Shown piece by piece: positions 17,322 to 24,571 of a stretch of DNA of 64,000 nt. Position numbers and translations under genes: made by a program. This DNA comes from Desulfacinum sp. (GTDB taxonomy: Bacteria > Desulfobacterota > Syntrophobacteria > Syntrophobacterales > DSM-9756): the NCBI GenBank assembly GCA_014359885.1, contig JACIYN010000006.1, positions 1 to 64,000 of the forward strand, in the 5' to 3' direction. Under the pieces are notes generated by a model. That model did not search any database. It saw only the letters and a program-made list of their open reading frames with translations, and was not told the DNA's origin. Numbering within the stretch: the stretch's first letter is position 1; each line of letters starts with the position of its first letter.

Positions 17322-18614
17322 ATGAAAAAGGGACGATACATCTACGAACTGTTGATGCGCGCCTCCATGGCCCACGCCCGGTGGGACTACGAGGCGTCCA
17401 TGAACATCCTGAGGAGCAGGAAGCGGCTGGCGATCCTGGGCCTGCTGGCTCTGCCGGCCATCTTTCTGTCAGTGGCCATTGCGGCCGATCCGGAAACCCT
17501 CCCCGCCATCCTGGGCGGCAAGAAGGCCTACAGTCCGGCCTTCTACACACCGGAAATCTTTCTGGTCTCCATTCTCATCGGCCTGTGTGCGGGCCTGATC
17601 ACGGGGTGCATCGGCGCCGGCGGCGGCTTCATCATCACGCCCGCCCTCATGAGTGCCGGGATCAAGGGCATCCTGGCCGTGGGCACCGATCTCTTTCACA
17701 TCTTCGCCAAGGCCATCATGGGCACGGCGGTCCACAAGAAGCTGGGCAACGTGTCGGTTCCCCTGGCCGTGTGGTTTTTGGTGGGGTCCGGAATCGGGGT
17801 CACGGGCGGCGGGGTGATCAACCGCACCCTTTACGAGAAGAACCCCGTTTTGAGCGACACCTTCATCAGCGTGGTGTACGTGGTGCTCCTGGGCTTTCTG
17901 GGGATTTACGCCCTGGTGGACTTCCTGCGCCTTCGCAGGTCCGGTGAGGACGTGGGCGCCCACCACGGGGAAAGCGCCCATGGGGCCGAAGCGGCTTCGG
18001 GCAAGGTGGGCCTGCCGGCGCGCCTCCAGGCGGCCCACATCCCGCCCATGATCCGCTTCGACGAGGACCTGGTTCCCGGCGGCAAGAAGATCCCGGCCCT
18101 CTTCGTGGTCCTGGCCGGCGCTTTGGTGGGTTTTGTGGCGGCCATCATGGGGGTGGGCGGCGGTTTTCTCACCTTCCCCATCTTCGTCTACGTGCTGGGC
18201 GTTTCCTCCTTCACCACCGTGGGGACCGACATTCTCCAGATCATCTTCACCGCGGGCTATGCCTCCATCAGCCAGTACGCCGTCTACGGCTTCATCTTCT
18301 ACACCCTGGCCATGGGCATGCTCCTGGGCTCCCTTTTCGGCATCCAGCTGGGAGCCCTCACCACCAAGGTGGTCAAGGGCATCTACATCCGTGGGTTTTA
18401 CGCCACGGCCATCATGGCCGGTTTCGTGAACCGGCTTTTCGCCCTGCCCGGCAAGCTGGCGGAGATGAAGATCATCACGCTGGCTCCCGGAACCGGCAAG
18501 ATGCTGGCCACGGTGGGCAACTACGCCTTCTTCATCTGCGTGGGCATCTTCGCCGCCTGGGTGATCGGAAAATTCGTGACCAGCCTCGGAGCGCTTCGGG
18601 GAGAGGAGGCCTAA
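17322..18614 (+). CDS. Sulfite exporter TauE/SafE family protein (paralog 2)
   Basis: A 430-residue inner-membrane transporter. After a 30-residue cytoplasmic N-terminus there is a signal-anchor helix, then two TauE halves with GCIGAGGGFIITPALMSAG/GTDLFHIFAKA and GVGGGFLTFPIFVYVLG/GTDILQIIF. A His- and Glu-rich loop (about 205-245) separates the halves. It is longer than paralog 1 at 4065. The start at 17322 follows an AGAGGG site. It belongs to the receiver operon and is followed after 4 bases by a small membrane protein gene, mirroring the TauE plus small-partner layout at 4065-5421. Confidence 0.9.
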   Translation: MKKGRYIYELLMRASMAHARWDYEASMNILRSRKRLAILGLLALPAIFLSVAIAADPETLPAILGGKKAYSPAFYTPEIFLVSILIGLCAGLITGCIGAGGGFIITPALMSAGIKGILAVGTDLFHIFAKAIMGTAVHKKLGNVSVPLAVWFLVGSGIGVTGGGVINRTLYEKNPVLSDTFISVVYVVLLGFLGIYALVDFLRLRRSGEDVGAHHGESAHGAEAASGKVGLPARLQAAHIPPMIRFDEDLVPGGKKIPALFVVLAGALVGFVAAIMGVGGGFLTFPIFVYVLGVSSFTTVGTDILQIIFTAGYASISQYAVYGFIFYTLAMGMLLGSLFGIQLGALTTKVVKGIYIRGFYATAIMAGFVNRLFALPGKLAEMKIITLAPGTGKMLATVGNYAFFICVGIFAAWVIGKFVTSLGALRGEEA

Positions 18615-18618
18615 GATC

Positions 18619-19323
18619 ATGATTCGCAACAAAAAGGCTTTTACGCAAGGGGCTCTTCTGAACGTGTCGTTCTTCGTGGTGCTGGCGGTCATGTTTTCTC
18701 CGCTCTTCGGGGGAGAAAACGCCTTCCACGCATCGGATCGGCTCTTCAACACCATCTCCAAGGGATCCACCTACTACATTCCGGATCTCCAGGAGAAGGC
18801 CAAGGAATGGGACGGCAAGGAGGTGAACCTGGAGATCTCCCTCAGCCCGGACCGACTGGCCGACAATGCCGTCAAGGTGCTCATGACGGCCGGGGTCATG
18901 GTGGGCCGGGAGGAACAGGCCCTGAAGATCCGGGGCGATTTCGGAAAGATCCTTTCCGCGGCGCTGGCCGACAGTGACGCCATGTACCACAACCGGGGCG
19001 AAGAGGTGAGCTCCCGCTACGGCATACCGGAAAAGGAGGCCCTGTTCGCCTGGTGGAGCACCTTCATGCAGATGGACAAGGCGCTGAAGGAGCAAAAGGA
19101 GTTCAAGGCCGCCAAGTTCCTCCAAGAGGTCGTCGCTAAGGGGGTGGAGGTGGGTTACAATTATTACGGCATCGCCCCGGAAAGCGCCAAGTCCAAGGCG
19201 GGGATCTTGGCCTTCGCTCTGGTCTTCTACGTGATCTACACCCTGTGGTTCGGCTACGCCATCCTGATGTTGTTCGAGGGCTTCGGCCTGGAAATGAAAA
19301 AAGGCGCCAAGAAGGAAGTGTAG
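18619..19323 (+). CDS. Membrane protein partner of TauE, unknown function
   Basis: A 234-residue protein with an N-terminal helix (about 11-29), a soluble, probably periplasmic domain (35-190) rich in charged helices, and a C-terminal helix (about 193-222). The soluble part includes LNTISKGSTYYIPDLQEK-type sequence and ends in VGYNYYGI. I know no named family. It starts 4 bases after the TauE stop, so it is very likely translated with it and may form the transporter's periplasmic subunit (inference). Confidence 0.7.
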   Translation: MIRNKKAFTQGALLNVSFFVVLAVMFSPLFGGENAFHASDRLFNTISKGSTYYIPDLQEKAKEWDGKEVNLEISLSPDRLADNAVKVLMTAGVMVGREEQALKIRGDFGKILSAALADSDAMYHNRGEEVSSRYGIPEKEALFAWWSTFMQMDKALKEQKEFKAAKFLQEVVAKGVEVGYNYYGIAPESAKSKAGILAFALVFYVIYTLWFGYAILMLFEGFGLEMKKGAKKEV

Positions 19324-19552
19324 CAGGTTTCTCCGGTCGTGGAGGAAGCAGAGCCGGCTGAACGCCATAACCCCCCAGTCGGACGCGGCCGGCTCCTTCC
19401 TCCCTCCCCCGGCGGGGCGGCCCACCCCGCCGGGGCCACACGCAAAACGGGCGGATGCGCCCTCCGGCGGGGCGCGTTCCCGGGGGAATCGCCGGGGGCT
19501 GGGGGTACAGGGAAAGCCGGCGGATGCGGTTCTTCGGTGGAGGAGGGGCTCC

Positions 19553-22237
19553 GTGGTTGGAAAAGCCGTCCAGGTCGTGACCACATGGATCCGGGAGACC
19601 GCTCTTAAACTGGGCCTCTCCGGATCCCGGCGCCCCGGCTCACCGCGCAATGTGGACGAGCTGCGGCTGGCCTTTCAACACCGCTACCACCATTTCAAGC
19701 TGCTTCTCAGCGCCAACAACCGGGCCCTGGAGATCATGAGCGAAATGGAGGAGATGCTCCGGGGAACCCGGCCCTTCGGCATGACCTTCGTCCGGTCCCG
19801 ATGCACCCGCGTGTCCACCCATGTCTTCCAGATCATCCAACACCTGGATGCCCTGGCCCCCGGCAAATACACGGAACTCTACGAACGATTCCGGCACATT
19901 CAAAGGCAGATCAACCCCTTCGTCCACGGGGACCGCCCGAGGCGGGAAGGCCCCCTGGTGGTGCCTCTGGACCGGGTGGACAAGGAATCCGCCGACCTGG
20001 TGGGTTCCAAGATGGCCGCCCTGGGGGAGTTGTCGCAACGGCTGGGTGTGGCGACCCCCCGGGGGTTTGCCGTCACCGCCTTCGGCACGGCCCGGTTCCT
20101 GGAACACGACGACTTGCAAACAGAAATCGAAAGGCGCCTGCAGGCGGCCCGGCCCGAAAGGCTCGATGAGCTCTTCGCCCTGAGCGCCCAGATCCAGCAG
20201 CTGATCATCCAAGCCCCCGTGCCCCCGGAGCTGGAGCAGGCCGTGGGGGAGCACATCCGGCGTCTGGAAGAGCAGCGAGGCGGACCCCTTCGGTTTGCCG
20301 TGCGCAGCAGCTCCCTGGTGGAGGACCTTCCGGGCATGTCCTTTGCCGGCCAGTTCCGGTCCGAACTGAACGTGAGTTCGGAAAACGCCTTGCAGGCCTT
20401 CAAGGAGGTGGTGGCCAGCAAGTACGGTCTGGCGGCCATGACCTACCGGCTCCACCACGGCCTGCGGGACCAGGACGTGGCCATGTGCGTGGGTTTTCTG
20501 GAGATGGTGGACGCGGTGGCCGGCGGAGTGGTCTACACGCGCCATCCCGTGCGGCCGGACGAGGAGGTGCTGGTCATCAACGCCGTGTGGGGGCTTCCCA
20601 AGTCCGTGGTGGACGGCAGTGTGACACCGGATGCCGTCTGGGTTTCCCGCCGGGAGCCCCACCCGGTGCTGAAGCGAACCGTGGGCCGAAAATCGGTCAA
20701 GTACGTGTGCGACCCGGACGAGGGGGTCTGTCGTTTGGAGGCGGTGGGCGAAGAGGCGGACCGGGTTTGCCTGTCCGACGAGCAGGCGGCGGCCCTGGCG
20801 CGCCTGGCGCTGCGGATCGAAGCGCACTACGGTGCCGCCCAGGACATCGAATGGGCCTTGGACCCTTCGGGCAGGGTGATGGTGCTCCAGGCCCGCCCTT
20901 TCGGCACGCAACGCGCGGCGGTCTCGGAAACGCTCCAGGGGGAGGATTCGGGTGCGGTCGGGGAGGCGTCGCCCCCGCAGAAGGTCCTCCTCGGCGGGGG
21001 AGTGACCGCCTCGCCGGGTGCGGCTTCCGGCCCGGTTTTCCTGGTCCGGCGCGACGCCGACGCCCTTGCTTTTCCGGAAGGGGCCGTGCTGGTGGTGGGC
21101 CAGGCTCTTCCTCGCTGGGCCACCCTGCTGGGGCGGGCCGCGGCGGTGGTGAGCGAGCAGGGCAGCGTGGCCGGCCACCTGGCCAACGTGGCCCGCGAGT
21201 TCGGCGTCCCCGCCCTTTTCGATGTGCCGGAGGCCTGTTCGCGGTTGGAGCCGGGCCGCGTGGTCACGGTGGATGCGGACCGGCGCCGCATCTACGCGGG
21301 CAAGACGGACCTGCCCTCGTCGGCTCCGTCCCCGCGGCCCGCGCTCATGAAGGGAACCCCCGTCCATGCCGCCCTGGAAGGGGCCTGCCGTCACATCGTG
21401 CCGCTCCATCTCCTGGACCCGGATTCCCCCCGATTCTCGCCGCGCCATTGCACCACGTTCCACGACATCACCCGGTTTTGCCATGAAAAGGCCGTGGCGG
21501 AGATGTTTCGGTTCGGATCGGAACACGACTTTCCCGAACGGGCCGCCAAGCAGCTCCGTTGCCGGGTGCCCATGCAGTTCTGGATCATCGACCTGGACGA
21601 CGGGTTCATCGGGGACATCCCGGGCCCGTATGTGACCCTGGACCGGATCGCTTCCATCCCCATGCGGGCCCTGTGGGAAGGCATGACGGCCGTGCCGTGG
21701 GAGGGCCCGCCGCCGGTGGACACGCGCGGATTCATGTCCGTGCTCATGGAGGCCACGGCCAACCCGGCCCTGGATCCGGCCGTGGCGTCCCCCTACGCCG
21801 TGCGCAACTACTTCATGATCTCCCGGCATTTCTGCAGTCTCCAGTCCCGGTTCGGATTTCACTTTTCCACGGTGGAAGCCCTGGTGAGCGACCGGACGTC
21901 GGAAAACTACGCAAGCTTCCAGTTCAAGGGAGGGGCGGCGGACCTGAGGCGCCGGATCCTGAGGGCCCGGTTTGTGGCGGATCTGCTGGAGGTGTTCGAC
22001 TTTCGCTGCCAAGTGCGCGAAGACGCCGCCTTTGCCCGCGTGGAAGGCCGGTCCCTTCCGGAGATGGAGGATCGGCTCCGCATCCTGGGCCACCTCATCA
22101 TCCACACGCGCCAGCTGGACATGGTCATGGACAACGCCGCGTCCGTCGTCCACCACAAGCGCAAGATGTTGGAGGAGATCGAGGGGATGCTTCGGCGGGG
22201 GACCACGGAGCCGTCCGGGGAGGAGGCCGCCTCATGA
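19553..22237 (+). CDS. PEP-synthase-like protein without a PEP-binding barrel (paralog 2)
   Basis: An 894-residue paralog of the protein at 8842 with the same order: helical N-terminus (1-130), ATP-grasp PPDK_N-type domain (about 137-440; AVRSSSLVEDLPGMSFAGQF, DIEWALDPSGRVMVLQARP), phosphohistidine domain (about 490-590; GSVAGHLANVAREFGVP with His542), and the shared uncharacterised C-terminal domain (600-894; KGTPVHAALEGACRHIVPLH, TTFHDITRFCHEKAVAEMF). The TIM barrel is missing. GTG 19553 has GGAGGAGGGG. Its stop overlaps the next kinase start (ATGA), tying it to a two-component pathway. A PEP-synthase-type phosphotransfer to an unknown partner is the likely chemistry. Confidence 0.85.
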   Translation: MVGKAVQVVTTWIRETALKLGLSGSRRPGSPRNVDELRLAFQHRYHHFKLLLSANNRALEIMSEMEEMLRGTRPFGMTFVRSRCTRVSTHVFQIIQHLDALAPGKYTELYERFRHIQRQINPFVHGDRPRREGPLVVPLDRVDKESADLVGSKMAALGELSQRLGVATPRGFAVTAFGTARFLEHDDLQTEIERRLQAARPERLDELFALSAQIQQLIIQAPVPPELEQAVGEHIRRLEEQRGGPLRFAVRSSSLVEDLPGMSFAGQFRSELNVSSENALQAFKEVVASKYGLAAMTYRLHHGLRDQDVAMCVGFLEMVDAVAGGVVYTRHPVRPDEEVLVINAVWGLPKSVVDGSVTPDAVWVSRREPHPVLKRTVGRKSVKYVCDPDEGVCRLEAVGEEADRVCLSDEQAAALARLALRIEAHYGAAQDIEWALDPSGRVMVLQARPFGTQRAAVSETLQGEDSGAVGEASPPQKVLLGGGVTASPGAASGPVFLVRRDADALAFPEGAVLVVGQALPRWATLLGRAAAVVSEQGSVAGHLANVAREFGVPALFDVPEACSRLEPGRVVTVDADRRRIYAGKTDLPSSAPSPRPALMKGTPVHAALEGACRHIVPLHLLDPDSPRFSPRHCTTFHDITRFCHEKAVAEMFRFGSEHDFPERAAKQLRCRVPMQFWIIDLDDGFIGDIPGPYVTLDRIASIPMRALWEGMTAVPWEGPPPVDTRGFMSVLMEATANPALDPAVASPYAVRNYFMISRHFCSLQSRFGFHFSTVEALVSDRTSENYASFQFKGGAADLRRRILRARFVADLLEVFDFRCQVREDAAFARVEGRSLPEMEDRLRILGHLIIHTRQLDMVMDNAASVVHHKRKMLEEIEGMLRRGTTEPSGEEAAS

Positions 22238-23526
22238 ATCCGGTGACCTACAAGACGGATCTCATCACCGTGACCTTCAGCAGGCGCAAGCTCCTTCGGC
22301 GCAACCGGGTTCTCTCCGTCCTGCTGGGCCTGAGCGACCTGCTGTCCCAGCCCCGAAACCTGGAGGATCTCCTGCAGGAGGCCCTGGACTACGTACTGGC
22401 CCACACCCCCTTCGATGCCGGGCGCCTCTATCTGATGGAACCCGACGGCGCCGGGCTGCATCTCGTGGCCCATCGGGGCATGGACGTGGCGGGCCTGGAG
22501 CGGGTGAGTCTCCACGAAGGGTTCACCGGCCGCTCGGCGCGCACCTGTTCCTTCATCGCCCAAAGCGTGGCCTCCCTGGGGGATGCCCGGCGGGTGCGCC
22601 TGCTGACCTCCAAGGGGCTGGCGGTGGTGGTCTGCGTGCCCTTCGTGGTTCAGGACCGGGTGGAGGGGGTCATGAATCTGGCCGCCCGGAAGGCCGTCAC
22701 CCTGGACCAGGACCAGGTGGACCTGCTGATGGTTCTGGGGCACCTGATCGGTGCGGCGGCGGTCCACATGAAAATGGAGGAGGAACTTCGGGCGACGATC
22801 CGGGAGCTGCGGGCCAGGAAGGAGACCATCAAGCTGTTTGTTTCCACCATCACCCACGATCTCAAGAGTCCGGCCGTGGGAGCCTACGGGCTGGCCCGGA
22901 GGCTCAGCGAGCTGTGCCGGGACCGGCTGGATGAGCGGGAGAAGGCCTACTGCCAGCAGATCCTCAAGGCCACGGAACACATCGTTTCCATGGTCGACGA
23001 GCTCAACGGGTTCATCCGGACCCGCGAGATGCCCCTGCGCCTCCAATCGGTGTCCGTCGGGGAGGTGTGGCGCGCGGTGCACCGGGAATTCTCCGAGCAA
23101 CTGAGGCAGCGGGGGGTGGCCTGGCAGGAGGAGGGAAGTCCGGAACCCGTCACAGCCGATGAACTGATGCTCTTCAGGGCCTTTCGGAACCTGGTTCAGA
23201 ACGCCCTGATCCATGGGGGCGAGTCCCTGAAGACCCTACGGGTCGGCCGGCGGGACGCCGGGACCCACCACGTCTTCTTCGTGGCCGACGACGGCCGGGG
23301 AATCCCCGAGGAGGATCAAGGGCGCCTGTTCGAGCCCTTCCATCGGTTGCGTTCCAGTAAAGGCGTTGAGGGATCGGGCCTGGGCCTGGCGATCGTGCGG
23401 GAGGCGGCACTCCGGCACGGCGGGGACGCCTGGGTCCGATCCCGTCCCGGAGAGGGGACTGCCTTCTTTTTCAGCGTGGCCAAGGGATTGGAGCAAACGG
23501 AGTCGGCAGAGACCGCAGGAGGGTAA
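22234..23526 (+). CDS. GAF-domain histidine kinase
   Basis: A 430-residue soluble kinase: GAF domain (about 40-180), coiled coil, HisKA with His208 in STITHDLKSPAVG, and an ATPase domain (NLVQNALIHGG, DDGRGIPEEDQGRLFEPFHRL, GSGLGLAIV). It lacks transmembrane helices, so it reads an internal signal. Its ATG shares four bases with the stop of the PEP-synthase-like gene, and a GGGGAGGAGG site lies upstream. The stop is 3 bases before the Usp gene. Confidence 0.9.
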   Translation: MNPVTYKTDLITVTFSRRKLLRRNRVLSVLLGLSDLLSQPRNLEDLLQEALDYVLAHTPFDAGRLYLMEPDGAGLHLVAHRGMDVAGLERVSLHEGFTGRSARTCSFIAQSVASLGDARRVRLLTSKGLAVVVCVPFVVQDRVEGVMNLAARKAVTLDQDQVDLLMVLGHLIGAAAVHMKMEEELRATIRELRARKETIKLFVSTITHDLKSPAVGAYGLARRLSELCRDRLDEREKAYCQQILKATEHIVSMVDELNGFIRTREMPLRLQSVSVGEVWRAVHREFSEQLRQRGVAWQEEGSPEPVTADELMLFRAFRNLVQNALIHGGESLKTLRVGRRDAGTHHVFFVADDGRGIPEEDQGRLFEPFHRLRSSKGVEGSGLGLAIVREAALRHGGDAWVRSRPGEGTAFFFSVAKGLEQTESAETAGG

Positions 23527-23529
23527 GCC

Positions 23530-23970
23530 ATGTTCAAGAAGATCCTTTTTCCCGTGGATTTTTCCGATGTCTCTCCCCGCATCGTTCCCGTGGTGCGGGA
23601 GGTGGCCTCCCGGTTTGATTCCCGGGTCCACGTGCTCTTCGTGGCCCGTGTCTTCGAGCACCTGGGAAGCATCTACGTGCCCCATCCGTCCATCAGCAGG
23701 TTCGAAGCGGAAATCATGCAGGGAGGGGAAAAGAAGCTGGAGGAGTTCGTGCGGGAACACCTCCAGGGCATGGACGTGGTGCCCCAGGTGGTTTCGGGGG
23801 ATCCGGCGGAAGAGATCCTGAAATACGCGGACAGCGCCGGCGTGGACCTCATCATCCTGGGCACCCACGGCCGCAAGGGCCTGGAACGGGCCATCTTCGG
23901 CAGCGTGGCGGAACGGGTGGTCAAGGGGGCGTCTGTGCCGGTGCTCACCGTAAATCCCTACAAGCGGTGA
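23530..23970 (+). CDS. Universal stress protein (single Usp domain)
   Basis: A 146-residue cytoplasmic Usp protein. The ATP-binding signature G-x2-G-x9-G-S is intact (GTHGRKGLERAIFGS, about residue 117-131), so it is of the nucleotide-binding type. GGAGGG precedes the ATG. It is the last gene of the run starting at 19553 and is probably co-transcribed with the kinase. Confidence 0.9.
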   Translation: MFKKILFPVDFSDVSPRIVPVVREVASRFDSRVHVLFVARVFEHLGSIYVPHPSISRFEAEIMQGGEKKLEEFVREHLQGMDVVPQVVSGDPAEEILKYADSAGVDLIILGTHGRKGLERAIFGSVAERVVKGASVPVLTVNPYKR

Positions 23971-24087
23971 GACGCGGGGGACGGGTCGGCTCCCGCCCCG
24001 GACCGGGGGCTTTCACCGTCCATGCGCGTGGGATTGTGGGGGCGAAGGATCCTTCGCCGTCACCGGCCGGGCGTGCGGGAGGCTAAT

Positions 24088-24182
24088 ATGAAACGCGGCC
24101 TCGTTCCGTTCGTGCGCACGGCCTGTAGGGGCGAATAATCATTCGCCCCTACAGGGGTCTGCTTGCCAAAGGTGCGTTTCAT
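24088..24182. repeat. Repeat A copy 1 (nested palindromic element)
   Basis: Core palindrome CTGTAGGGGCGAAT / ATTCGCCCCTACAG at 24123-24154, bracketed by outer arms ATGAAACGC and GCGTTTCAT. The total is about 95 bp. Six more copies occur in this window. Confidence 0.9.
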
Positions 24183-24280
24183 CCTTCGTTGTCACGGGCC
24201 GTCCGGGATGGGGGCTATTATGAAAGAACTGTACTTTCGGTATCTTGCAGGAGCATGGGGAGCTCCAATCAACACCGGAT

Positions 24281-24343
24281 AGGAGCACCATCCCCTGTGG
24301 GGGCACCATCATCTGTGGGAGCACCATCATCTGTGGGAGCGGC
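24281..24343. repeat. 18-bp tandem repeat, about three copies
   Basis: The unit CTGTGGGAGCACCATCAT starts at 24295, 24313 and 24331 (the third diverges into the neighbouring palindrome). It is non-coding and lies upstream of the gene at 24572. Confidence 0.85.
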
Positions 24344-24571
24344 GAAAGCCGCGAAAGGGATGGCCGGCCATTCCACGGCGGTGGGGCCGGCAGCTTGTCG
24401 CGCCTCGCGGCGCTCCCACAGAAAGAAGAAAGCTCCCACCGGGCGGAAAGCACCTCGGTGCAGGCTCTTTTATCCGCGGGCGGCGGCGAGCTGCGCCGGA
24501 ATGGTTCGGTCGTTTTAGGATCCAGCTGGAAACCCGAGCGAAGACGGAATGCAGATCCAAGGAGGCGCTTC

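Larger units (their letters stand above)
23971..24571. other. Repeat-rich gap of 601 bases before the acyl-CoA synthetase gene
   Basis: No gene is supported. It holds repeat A (24088-24182), an 18-bp tandem repeat (24281-24343) and a GGGAGCGGCGAAAGCCGCGA palindrome around 24336-24360. No clear promoter was found. Confidence 0.6.

Noticed and set aside
19640-22156. 838-codon minus-strand open frame in the second PEP-synthase-like gene
   Set aside because: Antisense shadow, as above.
24295-24345. CRISPR-like short repeats
   Set aside because: The units are directly adjacent with no spacers, and no cas genes are nearby.
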